NCBI GenBank assembly: GCA_029861655.1
Contig: JAOTZA010000050.1
Location: forward strand, 1-13,632
Reading direction: 5' to 3'
DNA length: 13,632 nt
Source: Acidobacteriota bacterium
GTDB lineage: Bacteria; Acidobacteriota; Thermoanaerobaculia; Multivoradales; JAHEKO01
The notes under the pieces are model-generated. The model was not told the origin of the DNA and did no database searches. It worked only from the letters and a program-made list of their open reading frames with translations. The number at the start of each line of letters is the position of its first letter. Position 1 is the first letter of the stretch. This document shows, one piece after another, positions 5,750 through 12,282 of the stretch. Made by a program: the position numbers and the translations under genes.

Positions 5750-6817
5750 GTGAGCACGCTCACCTCGCCGGTCGTTCTGGGTATCGAAACGTCGTGTGAC
5801 GACACCGCCTGCGCCGTCGTAGGCGGAGACGGCACGGTGCTCTCGTCGGTGGTTTCGAGTCAACTCGCGGCCCACCGGCCCTTTGGGGGTGTCGTCCCGG
5901 AGATCGCGTCGCGTGAGCACCTGGCCAACTGGCCGGCGGTGAGCCGGGAGGCTCTTGACCGGGGTGGAGTCTCGCTCGAGGATATCGATGTGGTGGCCGC
6001 GACCCACGGACCGGGCCTGATGGGGGCCCTGCTGGTAGGTTTGTCGCTAGGCAAGGCGATGGCCTACGGATTGGGCAAGCCGTTTCACGCCGTCCACCAT
6101 TTGGAAGGCCATCTTTTCTCTCCCTTCTTGAGCCCACCGGGCGAGCCAGCCGCCAAGCCTCCGGACTCTTTTGCCGGTCTGGTGGTGTCGGGCGGGCATA
6201 CCTCGATCTATCTCGTCGAAGGGGAAAAGACCCGTGTTGTAGCGGAAACGCGCGATGACGCCATGGGAGAGGTCTTCGACAAGATCGGAAAACGTCTCGG
6301 GCTCGTCTATCCTCAGGGCCCGCGGGTGGATGAGTTGGCCGAGAAGGGGGCACCCGGGGGTAAGCGGTTTGCGATTGCCCGCTGCAGCGACGGCAGCCTA
6401 GATTTCTCGTACTCGGGTCTCAAGACGCAGGTTCTCGTCGAGATCGAGCGGCTGGAGAAGAACGGTGTCGAGACGCGAATCGCCCAGGAGCCGGAGCCCC
6501 GCATGGCTTCCCTGCTCGCCGCCTTCCGTTTGGCGGCGGTCGATCAGCTGATCGATCGCCTCGACCGGGTCTATGCCGACTCGCCGTTTTCGTGTCTGGC
6601 GATTTCGGGAGGGGTCGCCGCCAACAGACTGCTGCGCCGCCGGTTTCCCGATTGGTCGGCTGCGAGAGGTGTCGATCTGCGGCTCGTGCCGCTCATCTAT
6701 TCCGGAGACAACGCGGCGATGATCGCTCATGCGGCATTGCGGCGCGAGCGGCGAGGTCGCAGCGACGACCCCTTGAAGGCCGAGGCCTCGAGTCGCCTGG
6801 CGATGCCGACGTCTTGA
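5750..6817 (+). CDS. tsaD: tRNA N6-adenosine threonylcarbamoyltransferase TsaD
   Basis: TsaD transfers the threonylcarbamoyl group from TC-AMP to A37 of ANN-decoding tRNAs, working with TsaB and TsaE. The ASKHA-fold signature is intact: GIETSCDDTACAV at 11-23, ATHGPGLMGALLVG at 84-97, and the metal-binding HHLEGH (His117, His121). VVSGGHTSI (145-153), YPQGPRVDELA (187-197), FSYSGLKTQ (219-227), ISGGVAANRLLR (285-296) and YSGDNAAMIA (317-326), with metal ligand Asp320, follow. At 355 residues it is slightly longer than E. coli TsaD, with a short basic and polar C-terminal tail. The start is GTG at 5750. No tsaB or tsaE gene is nearby. It converges on the PH-domain gene, with 12 bases between the stops and only a 4-bp GGGT/ACCC stem around 6826-6836. 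Confidence 0.97.
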   Translation: MSTLTSPVVLGIETSCDDTACAVVGGDGTVLSSVVSSQLAAHRPFGGVVPEIASREHLANWPAVSREALDRGGVSLEDIDVVAATHGPGLMGALLVGLSLGKAMAYGLGKPFHAVHHLEGHLFSPFLSPPGEPAAKPPDSFAGLVVSGGHTSIYLVEGEKTRVVAETRDDAMGEVFDKIGKRLGLVYPQGPRVDELAEKGAPGGKRFAIARCSDGSLDFSYSGLKTQVLVEIERLEKNGVETRIAQEPEPRMASLLAAFRLAAVDQLIDRLDRVYADSPFSCLAISGGVAANRLLRRRFPDWSAARGVDLRLVPLIYSGDNAAMIAHAALRRERRGRSDDPLKAEASSRLAMPTS

Positions 6818-6829
6818 TGGCTCGAGGGT

Positions 6830-7654
6830 CTAACCCGGTGATGTGAGGGAGCCGCGTAGCAATCGAGCCTCCTTTTCGAGAGCCCGAGCCGCCTCGAGAA
6901 GGTCGCCTCTCGTCGCCGAGACAGGGCTGGGCTCGTCGCGCGGTTCGCGGCCGTCTCCCAAGCCGTCTCCCGCGAGTTCGAGGAGGCGGGCGCGGATCTT
7001 GTCCCTTAGTCCGGGCGCGTCCTCGAGGCCGCGAAGGTGGCCGATGTGGAGACTGTGCTTGGCGCCCGAGGAATCGCCCTCCTCCGGGTCGGATCGTGCC
7101 CCGCCGCCGGCGGTGTGGACCTCCAGGTCGGCGATGCCGAACATTCTCTGCACCGGCCCCTGCCGCACGATCATGTTCTGGATGTTGGCGAGTGTCATCG
7201 TCTGTTCGCGCAACGACCAGAGACCTCGCCGGATGCGCAGGGATGTCTCGCCAACCATGTACCAACGCAGTTCCCACGAGAGCTTGAGAAGCAGGCCGGT
7301 AAAAAGCAGCTGTGCGGCCCAGGTGACGATGGCAAGCGCTTCGAAAAACACAAAGAGCGAGTTGAGTTCGATGTTGAGATGACCGAACGGAAAGCGGATC
7401 CGCTCCACGAGCTCGAAGAAGCGATCCAGACCGGCCATCTTCACAAACGGCTGGTCGATAAAGCCGAAGAAGGCGAGCGAGAACAACAAGCCGAAGAAAG
7501 CTGCGATTTGTTTGGGGATCCAAGTCAGGACACAGTAATAAAGGTATCGCCGCGAGGCGCGGAAGGTCTCGAGAAACGGACCGGCGCCGGGGGGCGGGTC
7601 GGGGCGCTCGGAAACGCGAAGAAACGTAAGAAGTCTTTGTCGGAGGCGTTTCAA
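6830..7654 (-). CDS. Bacterial PH-domain (bPH_2 type) membrane protein, TTG start
   Basis: This is a membrane-anchored protein with a YdbS/YdbT-type bacterial pleckstrin-homology domain; the molecular role is unknown. Two hydrophobic segments are visible at about 43-66 and 97-125. The PH-like region follows from about 127: RWYMVGETSLRIRRGLW, then TLANIQNMIVRQGPVQRMFGIADLEVHTAGGG (about 154-185). In this family that stretch matches the typical 'ixnv..qgpl.r.fGla.l.v.TAgg' pattern. A polar insertion at 186-200 and HIGHLRGLEDAPGLRDKI complete the domain. The C-terminal ~50 residues are charged and probably helical. The start codon is TTG and overlaps the upstream gene's stop as TTGA. A GGAG Shine-Dalgarno 8 bases upstream (7663-7666) supports this start and coupled translation with the first PH gene. 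Confidence 0.85.
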   Translation of the reverse strand: MKRLRQRLLTFLRVSERPDPPPGAGPFLETFRASRRYLYYCVLTWIPKQIAAFFGLLFSLAFFGFIDQPFVKMAGLDRFFELVERIRFPFGHLNIELNSLFVFFEALAIVTWAAQLLFTGLLLKLSWELRWYMVGETSLRIRRGLWSLREQTMTLANIQNMIVRQGPVQRMFGIADLEVHTAGGGARSDPEEGDSSGAKHSLHIGHLRGLEDAPGLRDKIRARLLELAGDGLGDGREPRDEPSPVSATRGDLLEAARALEKEARLLRGSLTSPG

Positions 7655-8181
7655 CCCTCGGTCTCCGAAAGCGGCGCGGGGCGGTCCGAGGTCGAGCGAT
7701 TCTCCGCCAACTCGTGGCGAAGCGCGCGCAACTCGGCGGTGGCCTCGCGAAGGGCACCGATCACCTGCTCGGTGTGTTCATCGGAGCCTCGAGCCCCGGT
7801 TGCGGCATCGCCAGCCGCACCGAGCATCCGGGTGTATAGAAAGTCGCGGACCTGCTCGTAGTCCTGGAGACCCTCGATCGTCAGCTCGGCCTTGGCCGAA
7901 CCGGCCGCTGTCTGAAGCTGCACGCGGCCAAGTCCCAACCAGCGCTCGATCATGTTGCTGGCCAGATGGATATCCTGGATACGCTTGTAGTCGAGGCTGA
8001 TCTCGCGGCGAAAGAACACCCCCCAGCGAGCGGTGATCCCTCTGTCGTCCATCTCGTACCGCAGAGTGCGAAACCGAAAGAACCGCGGTAAGAGCACCAG
8101 CGGGAACAGGGGACCCAGGATCAGCGACTCGATCGCAAAGTACTTGAGCAGATTGGGATGGGGACGCCTGGTCACAGCCAT
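7651..8181 (-). CDS. Bacterial PH-domain (bPH_2 type) protein, first of a coupled pair
   Basis: This 176-residue protein has a hydrophobic N-terminal segment (about 14-32), then a bPH_2-type domain at about 40-118. Recognisable pieces are RYEMDDRGITARWGVFFRR, ISLDYKRIQDIHLASNMIERWLGLGRVQLQTA and IEGLQDYEQVRDFLY. The domain typically ends in this '.gv.d...v...l' helix. Residues 120-133 are Gly/Ala-rich, and 135-162 form a likely coiled coil (EQVIGALREATAELRALRHELAE). Paired small bPH_2 proteins encoded side by side are common (YdbS/YdbT arrangement), so the two products may act as a complex at the inner membrane. The ATG at 8181 lacks a Shine-Dalgarno, but TAAGAT lies 7 bases upstream. The gene is divergent from xth across 51 bases. 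Confidence 0.85.
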   Translation of the reverse strand: MAVTRRPHPNLLKYFAIESLILGPLFPLVLLPRFFRFRTLRYEMDDRGITARWGVFFRREISLDYKRIQDIHLASNMIERWLGLGRVQLQTAAGSAKAELTIEGLQDYEQVRDFLYTRMLGAAGDAATGARGSDEHTEQVIGALREATAELRALRHELAENRSTSDRPAPLSETEG

Positions 8182-8188
8182 GCCGGAT

Positions 8189-8194
8189 ATCTTA
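8189..8194 (-). promoter_or_regulatory. Candidate -10 element (TAAGAT) of the PH-domain operon
   Basis: On the minus strand TAAGAT ends seven bases before the ATG at 8181, with no Shine-Dalgarno between. This fits a leaderless or near-leaderless transcript. It shares a 51-base spacer with the opposite-facing exonuclease promoter. Confidence 0.35.
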
Positions 8195-8220
8195 GCGGTC
8201 CTTTAAAAGTGCCTGGCGGC

Positions 8221-8226
8221 TAGAAT
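8221..8226 (+). promoter_or_regulatory. Candidate -10 element (TAGAAT) for a leaderless exonuclease transcript
   Basis: TAGAAT ends six bases before the ATG at 8233, identical in sequence and spacing to the element before the aldo/keto reductase gene. No Shine-Dalgarno is present. Confidence 0.45.
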
Positions 8227-8232
8227 CGCTCC

Positions 8233-9006
8233 ATGCGGATCGCCACCTGGAACATCAACGGCCTGAACGCGAGACTCGATTTCCTGCTCCATTGGCTGGA
8301 CGCGCGAAAGCCCGATGTGGTCGGTCTTCAGGAGCTCAAACTGGAGGATGACAAGTTTCCGCACCGGGAGCTCCAGGCGGCGGGTTACCACGCTCTGGCT
8401 CACGGTCAGAAGGCTTGGAATGGTGTCGCGGTCTTGTCACGCGAACCCGGTGAAGTGGTCGAACGAGGTCTCCCGGGACAGGAAGACTTTGGTGCGCGGT
8501 TGGTGACCGCTCGGGTGGGGGGGCTGACCTTTACGACGATCTACTGTCCGAACGGCAAAAGCGTCGGCCACGAGGACTTTCCGCGAAAGCTCGCCTGGTA
8601 TGACTCACTGACCGCCCATGTGAGCGGGCATGTCCGGGAGGGCGAGCCCTTTGTCCTCTGCGGAGATTTCAACGTCTGCCCGGAGGCAGTCGACAGCTGG
8701 CATCAAGAAGACCCGACCGGTCGTATCTTTCATACCGCGGAGGAACGAAGACGATTCGGCAAGCTTCTCGATCTCGGTCTTTACGATCTTTTCCGATTCA
8801 GATACCCGCAAGAGCAGAAGTTCTCCTGGTGGGACTACCGTGCGGGCTCGTTTCACAAGAACCTCGGGTTGCGGATCGATTTCTTGCTGGCTACCGATGC
8901 GGTGCGCAAGCGGTTGCAGGATGTTGAAATCGACCGGGAGTACCGGAAGAAGAAGGACGGGCTGATCGCGTCCGATCACGCCCCGGTGATGGCCGAACTG
9001 GCCTAG
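8233..9006 (+). CDS. xth: Exodeoxyribonuclease III / AP endonuclease (EEP nuclease family)
   Basis: The protein is an Mg-dependent exonuclease III-type enzyme that cleaves DNA 5' to abasic sites and removes 3' blocking groups in base-excision repair. The active-site set is complete: Asn7 (TWNINGLNARL), Glu34 (LQELKL), Tyr104 (IYCPNGK), Asp145 and Asn147 (CGDFNVCPE), Asp216 (LRIDFLL), and Asp248-His249 (ASDHAPV). WHQEDPTGRIF and FSWWDYRAGSFHKNLGLRID match the usual substrate-binding loops. At 257 residues it is the normal length for the single-domain family. It starts at the ATG at 8233 behind a TAGAAT hexamer. It is divergent from the PH-domain pair and convergent with the CoA-binding gene; no functional link with either is evident. 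Confidence 0.95.
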   Translation: MRIATWNINGLNARLDFLLHWLDARKPDVVGLQELKLEDDKFPHRELQAAGYHALAHGQKAWNGVAVLSREPGEVVERGLPGQEDFGARLVTARVGGLTFTTIYCPNGKSVGHEDFPRKLAWYDSLTAHVSGHVREGEPFVLCGDFNVCPEAVDSWHQEDPTGRIFHTAEERRRFGKLLDLGLYDLFRFRYPQEQKFSWWDYRAGSFHKNLGLRIDFLLATDAVRKRLQDVEIDREYRKKKDGLIASDHAPVMAELA

Positions 9007-9037
9007 GTGGGCGGTCACCTTCCCGATCAGAAGCAGC

Positions 9038-9063
9038 CGGTTTCGCGCAGCCTGTCGAGACCG
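9038..9063 (+). terminator. Stem-loop downstream of the exonuclease gene
   Basis: CGGTTTCG (9038-9045) pairs with CGAGACCG (9056-9063) as an 8-bp stem including one G-U pair, with a 10-nt loop. It lies 31 bases after the exonuclease stop. On the minus strand the wobble becomes an A-C mismatch, so it is better suited to the plus transcript. No T-tract follows. Confidence 0.35.
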
Positions 9064-9067
9064 CTCT

Positions 9068-9463
9068 CTACGGAAACTGCGACGGGTTAAGACCGATGTC
9101 GACGATCGAGCAGTCCAGGCTGAAGTCGAAACCGAGGGCCCTGGCCTCAGCCACCACAGTCTCATTCGCCGCACCCGGGTTGAAGAAGGTGAGAGCGGCG
9201 CCGCTCGCGGCGATCTCTGCTAGTACTTCCAAGGTCACCGCCGGCGGCAGATAAACGCTCACCCTGTCGAGCTCGACCGGCACCTTGGCGAGCTTCGCAA
9301 AGCTCTGGAGTCCCTCGATCTTGCCAGCGCGCGGGTTGACCGGAAACACCTTCCACCCGGCTCGAGCGTAGGCGCGCACACATTTGTTGCCGTACTTCCG
9401 GCGGTCGGTCGAGGCGCCGACAACGGCGATCGTACGTAGGCGCTTGGCGTTGGACGGCAACAT
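9068..9463 (-). CDS. CoA-binding domain protein (YccU-like, CoA_binding_2 fold)
   Basis: This is a 131-residue single-domain protein of the small CoA-binding Rossmann-type family; the biological role is not established. The N-terminal IAVVGASTDRRKYGNKCVRAY (residues 12-32) is the usual nucleotide/CoA-binding opening. VFPVNPRAGKIEGLQSFAKL (39-58) follows, matching the family's 'vyPVNP....i.G...y.sl' pattern. SVYLPPAVTLEVLAEIAASGAALTFFNPGAANETVV (69-104) matches the PP...v....G....w.q.Ga.n.e region. The length is normal for the family. There is only a weak AGG six bases before the ATG at 9463. It lies 72 bases downstream of the ZIP gene on the same strand and might be read from the zinc cluster, but there is no evident functional tie. 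Confidence 0.88.
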   Translation of the reverse strand: MLPSNAKRLRTIAVVGASTDRRKYGNKCVRAYARAGWKVFPVNPRAGKIEGLQSFAKLAKVPVELDRVSVYLPPAVTLEVLAEIAASGAALTFFNPGAANETVVAEARALGFDFSLDCSIVDIGLNPSQFP

Positions 9464-9535
9464 GGCTAGCCTGACCTTCTCGTCAGCGTTCGTAGCGAGA
9501 CGGTGTCGCAGTAGAAGGTTGGTGAGAGGGTCAGC

Positions 9536-10360
9536 CTATACCCAAATCGCCAGAACAGCGGTGAGCGTCAAACCGATGACGGCCCAGATCCACTTGGCCC
9601 AGCGGCTTCCCGGCTTCAGGAACTCATCCTGGAGCATATCGATCGAGGCGATGTAGAGAAACGTTCCGGCGGCGAGGGCCGAAACGGTTGCGTCGAAATA
9701 GGCTTCGGCGTCGCTCCGGAACACACCGCTCAGCGCCATCCCCGCCAGGATCCCGAGCGGGGTCATGACGGCGAAGAGCAGCACAAACCGGTGCGAGCGG
9801 CTGCTGCTCAAGCGGCTTCCGGCCAGATTCATTCCAAGCGCCAGCCCCGCTGTCGCCTTGTGGGCCAGGATGGCGACGGCGATGATCCAGGCACTCGTGA
9901 TCGTCGGCTGCGCCCCGAGCGCCAGCCCGGCGATGACCGAGTGGGCCGACAGGGCGATCACCAGAGCATAGGGGGAAACCGCCTCCTTGGTGCGATGCGT
10001 GTGACCGGAGTGATGGTGCTCGAGATGTCCCAGCGGCTCACCCGTGTGGGCGTGGATCATGGCGTGCGCGTCGTCTGGTAAGAGCACATGCTCAAAGAGC
10101 AGAATGAGGGCGAACGCCGCCGCCGCGAGGACAAATGGTACCGGGTACTCGCCCCCCAATTCGCGCCACCCAGCGGTCGCTTCGCTCAGCATGTGGATCA
10201 GCCCCGTCCCCAGAAAGACCCCCGCTGCGAAAGCGTTCCCCAACGACAGCCAACTGCCCCCCCCAGGGGTTTGCGCTCGTTTCAGGGCGATGGCTCCACC
10301 GGCCCAACCGGCCAGGAAAACGCCGAGGGCGAGGGTCAGCTTTGTGACGAGCAGGGACAT
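9536..10360 (-). CDS. ZIP-family divalent metal (probably zinc) transporter
   Basis: This is an inner-membrane transporter of the ZIP family, probably importing Zn2+ or related divalent ions into the cytosol. It is 274 residues with about eight hydrophobic segments. A His-rich cytoplasmic loop lies between helices 3 and 4 (about 99-122, with His at 99, 103, 105, 112, 115-117, 120 and 122). The metal-path signatures follow: HSVIAGLALG with His140 in helix 4 and HKATAGLALG with His167 in helix 5. The C-terminal AAGTFLYIASIDMLQDEF (230-247) is also family-typical. It lies 52 bases downstream of znuB on the same strand. It may be co-transcribed, but a TATGAT hexamer at 10375-10380, 14 bases before the ATG, could be its own promoter. 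Exact metal specificity is inferred from the neighbours. Confidence 0.9.
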   Translation of the reverse strand: MSLLVTKLTLALGVFLAGWAGGAIALKRAQTPGGGSWLSLGNAFAAGVFLGTGLIHMLSEATAGWRELGGEYPVPFVLAAAAFALILLFEHVLLPDDAHAMIHAHTGEPLGHLEHHHSGHTHRTKEAVSPYALVIALSAHSVIAGLALGAQPTITSAWIIAVAILAHKATAGLALGMNLAGSRLSSSRSHRFVLLFAVMTPLGILAGMALSGVFRSDAEAYFDATVSALAAGTFLYIASIDMLQDEFLKPGSRWAKWIWAVIGLTLTAVLAIWV

Positions 10361-10374
10361 CGTGGTGCCGCGAC

Positions 10375-10380
10375 ATCATA
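10375..10380 (-). promoter_or_regulatory. Possible -10 element (TATGAT) upstream of the ZIP gene
   Basis: TATGAT on the minus strand lies 14 bases before the ZIP start codon, within the 52-base gap after znuB. No Shine-Dalgarno and no good -35 are seen. The sequence could equally be chance. Confidence 0.25.
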
Positions 10381-10412
10381 GATCGGCGAGGCTCTTTGGG
10401 TGAGCGACCCTT

Positions 10413-11240
10413 TCAGGCGAGTCGCCTTAGCGTCAACCGGGAAAGTGCGAAAAGGATCAGAAAAAGACCCAACACACAGACGATTGCCGGTCCGCTGGGG
10501 AGGTCCCACTGGTAGGACGCGAAGAGACCGAGCGCGCTCGCTAGAACACCGACCGCATTGGCCAGCAGGATCCGCATCGGCCAACCCTTGCTCCACGCGA
10601 GCGCGATGATTGCCGGCGCGACCAGAAACGAGAAGACCATCAATACGCCGGCCATCTCGACCGACAGGGTGATCACGACACCAAAAGAAAGATAGAAGAG
10701 AAAGTCCCACAACCGAACGTTCCAACCTTGGGAAAATGCCCGGTCGGGATCCTCCGAGATCAAGACAAAACGACGCCGGAGACGGTAGTGAAAGACTCCC
10801 AGCACGGCGTAGACGATCGCCACCGTGATCACTTTCTTCCAGCTCACCCACAGGATTGCGCCGGCGAGGAGCTCCTTGATCTGCTCGGCGCCTTCGGGGG
10901 CGCGGTCGGCGAGAAGGATGGTCGCCGCTGAGGCGATGACAAAGGTGATACCGATGATCGCTTCCTGCGGCACCCGGTTTTCACGCATTCTCGTAGACGC
11001 GAAGATCGCCGCGCCGACGACCGTGGCTCCGAGCGAGAAGGTGTACGCGGCCAGCGTTCCCGGTTCTTGGTGAGCGACGACGAGGGCGACGACAGAGCCA
11101 AAGGCCGCGATCTGGGCGAGTGCCAGATCCACAAAGATGACCTCGCGTAGAAGGACATGGAGACCGAGATAGGCGTGGATGCCCACCAGGATCACGCAGG
11201 CCGCGAACGGTGCGGCCATAAACTCCAGAATCTCGAGCAT
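10413..11240 (-). CDS. znuB: Zinc/manganese-type ABC transporter permease (ABC-3 family, ZnuB-like)
   Basis: This is the inner-membrane permease of a cluster-9 metal ABC importer. It has about eight hydrophobic segments and the family's VDLALAQIAAFGSVVA region (residues about 37-52 from ATG 11240). It also has the cytoplasmic loop RRRFVLISEDPDRAFSQGWNVRLWDFLFYLSFG, whose 'dpe.A...G......d' pattern is typical of ABC-3 permeases. SVEMAGVLMVFSFLVAPAIIALAWSK near the C-terminus matches 'vG.lLv.all..PaatA'. I choose ATG 11240 over the in-frame GTG at 11252 because a perfect GGAGGTG Shine-Dalgarno (11250-11256) lies 9 bases before 11240, while the GTG is itself part of that site. It starts 4 bases after the znuA stop. 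The partner ATPase (ZnuC) is not in the window. Zinc rather than manganese is inferred from the binding protein. Confidence 0.9.
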   Translation of the reverse strand: MLEILEFMAAPFAACVILVGIHAYLGLHVLLREVIFVDLALAQIAAFGSVVALVVAHQEPGTLAAYTFSLGATVVGAAIFASTRMRENRVPQEAIIGITFVIASAATILLADRAPEGAEQIKELLAGAILWVSWKKVITVAIVYAVLGVFHYRLRRRFVLISEDPDRAFSQGWNVRLWDFLFYLSFGVVITLSVEMAGVLMVFSFLVAPAIIALAWSKGWPMRILLANAVGVLASALGLFASYQWDLPSGPAIVCVLGLFLILFALSRLTLRRLA

Positions 11241-11244
11241 GGTG

Positions 11245-12282
11245 CTATCCACCTCCGAATGCGGTCTCGAGCGCGCCGAGCCAGCCGTCGACCAGTTCGA
11301 AGTAGGCGCGCTCGTTGATTTGCATCGGACCCAGGTCGACGACTGCCGCGCGGCAGCCCGAGCGCTCGGCGATGGTCTGAATCTGTCGCTGGTTGAAGTA
11401 GCTCGCCGCCAGCAGCACCTGGATGCGGCGCTCGTCGATGATCTCGAGAAGCTTCAGTACGTGCCGGGCCGACGGCGGAATACCGGGCTTTCTCTCCACA
11501 TAGTCTGCGATCTCGAGACCGATCAGATCGGTGAAGTAGATCCAATTCTTGTGATAGGCGATGATCTCCCGTTCGCGGAAGAAGGCGGTTCGGGCAAGCC
11601 AGCCTCCAAGCCGTTCGGTAAGCGGTTTGCCTTCGTAGTGCTGGCTTTCGAGGAAGGAAAAGAGCTTGCCCTGGCGAGCCAGCGGATCGAGCGTCTCGCT
11701 CCCCAAGAGCTCGACCAGTTCGTCACCGTAAAGCGAACGGTCTATCTCGGCTTCAAAAGCGGCTAGGTTCTTCTGGTAAAGGGACGCGTTTTCTCGATCT
11801 ACGCGTGCCAGGCCCGCCGCGATGTTCGCCGCGATCCTCTTGGCGTTGATAGGGCTCGTATCGATGTGGGGGTTGCCGTAGATGTGGACGTCTCCTGCTT
11901 CGCGGCTGACACTGGCGGGGATGTCGGACATGGCGATGCCTTCGCTTGCTGACACAAATCCGGGCTGGCCGTCTCGGATGTTCCGGTTCCCCGACTTATC
12001 GACCAGAGTCGGAGCCCAGAGCTCGAGATCAAGACCCGTGGTGACAAAGAGATCCGCGGTCTTGAGCATCAAGGCGAACGAGGGCTTGGGCTTGACGAAA
12101 TGCGCGTCCTCGTCGCCGCGAGAGATCGCCCGCGCCTCTACGAGATCGCCACCGAGATACTGAGCGATGGCGGCGTAGGCAGGCAGAGTCGTCACCACCT
12201 GAAGAGTGGCGGAGCCGGCGGCTGGGGACATCAAAGCCAGCAGGGCGGGGAGCAGGAATCTCGATCTCAGGAAGTTTCTCAT
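11245..12282 (-). CDS. znuA: Periplasmic zinc-binding protein of an ABC importer (ZnuA-like)
   Basis: This is a periplasmic solute-binding protein of the ZnuA/TroA family that captures metal and delivers it to the permease. The N-terminus is a signal peptide: basic MRNFLRSRF, a hydrophobic core, and probable cleavage near AAGSA (20-25). Likely metal ligands are His61 (EDAHFVKPKPS), His139 (YGNPHIDTSP, matching the usual DPHxWLDP), His244 (IIAYHKNWIYF) and Asp316 (AVVDLGP). His at the third position is the zinc-type pattern, where manganese members usually have Glu. The acidic His-rich loop of E. coli ZnuA is missing, as in many homologues. The length of 345 is slightly above average, with extra sequence around 95-135. 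The ATG overlaps the porin stop as TGATG, so the two are probably translated in coupling. znuB follows after 4 bases. Confidence 0.9.
   Translation of the reverse strand: MRNFLRSRFLLPALLALMSPAAGSATLQVVTTLPAYAAIAQYLGGDLVEARAISRGDEDAHFVKPKPSFALMLKTADLFVTTGLDLELWAPTLVDKSGNRNIRDGQPGFVSASEGIAMSDIPASVSREAGDVHIYGNPHIDTSPINAKRIAANIAAGLARVDRENASLYQKNLAAFEAEIDRSLYGDELVELLGSETLDPLARQGKLFSFLESQHYEGKPLTERLGGWLARTAFFREREIIAYHKNWIYFTDLIGLEIADYVERKPGIPPSARHVLKLLEIIDERRIQVLLAASYFNQRQIQTIAERSGCRAAVVDLGPMQINERAYFELVDGWLGALETAFGGG
11250..11256 (-). promoter_or_regulatory. Shine-Dalgarno of znuB (GGAGGTG)
   Basis: GGAGGTG at the 3' end of znuA (encoding part of its Gly-Gly-Gly tail) lies 9 bases before the ATG at 11240. 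It decides the start choice for the permease. Confidence 0.7.

Noticed and set aside
6693..7757. 354-codon minus-strand open frame across the PH gene and the tsaD end
   Set aside because: It is an Arg/Pro-rich shadow of the true PH frame and runs antisense into tsaD; no domain is visible.
7037..7861. 274-codon plus-strand frame antisense to the two PH genes
   Set aside because: No recognisable domain, and the opposite strand has clear bPH_2 signatures.
10398..10410. GGGT/ACCC stem after the znuB stop as a terminator
   Set aside because: Only 4 bp with a 5-base loop and no T-tract; too weak to claim.
11241..11252. GTG at 11252 as the znuB start
   Set aside because: The GTG is part of the GGAGGTG Shine-Dalgarno and overlaps znuA; the ATG at 11240 has ideal spacing from that site.
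11179..11766. 195-codon plus-strand frame antisense to znuA/znuB
   Set aside because: Antisense to well-supported transporter genes; composition reflects the complementary strand of their codons.
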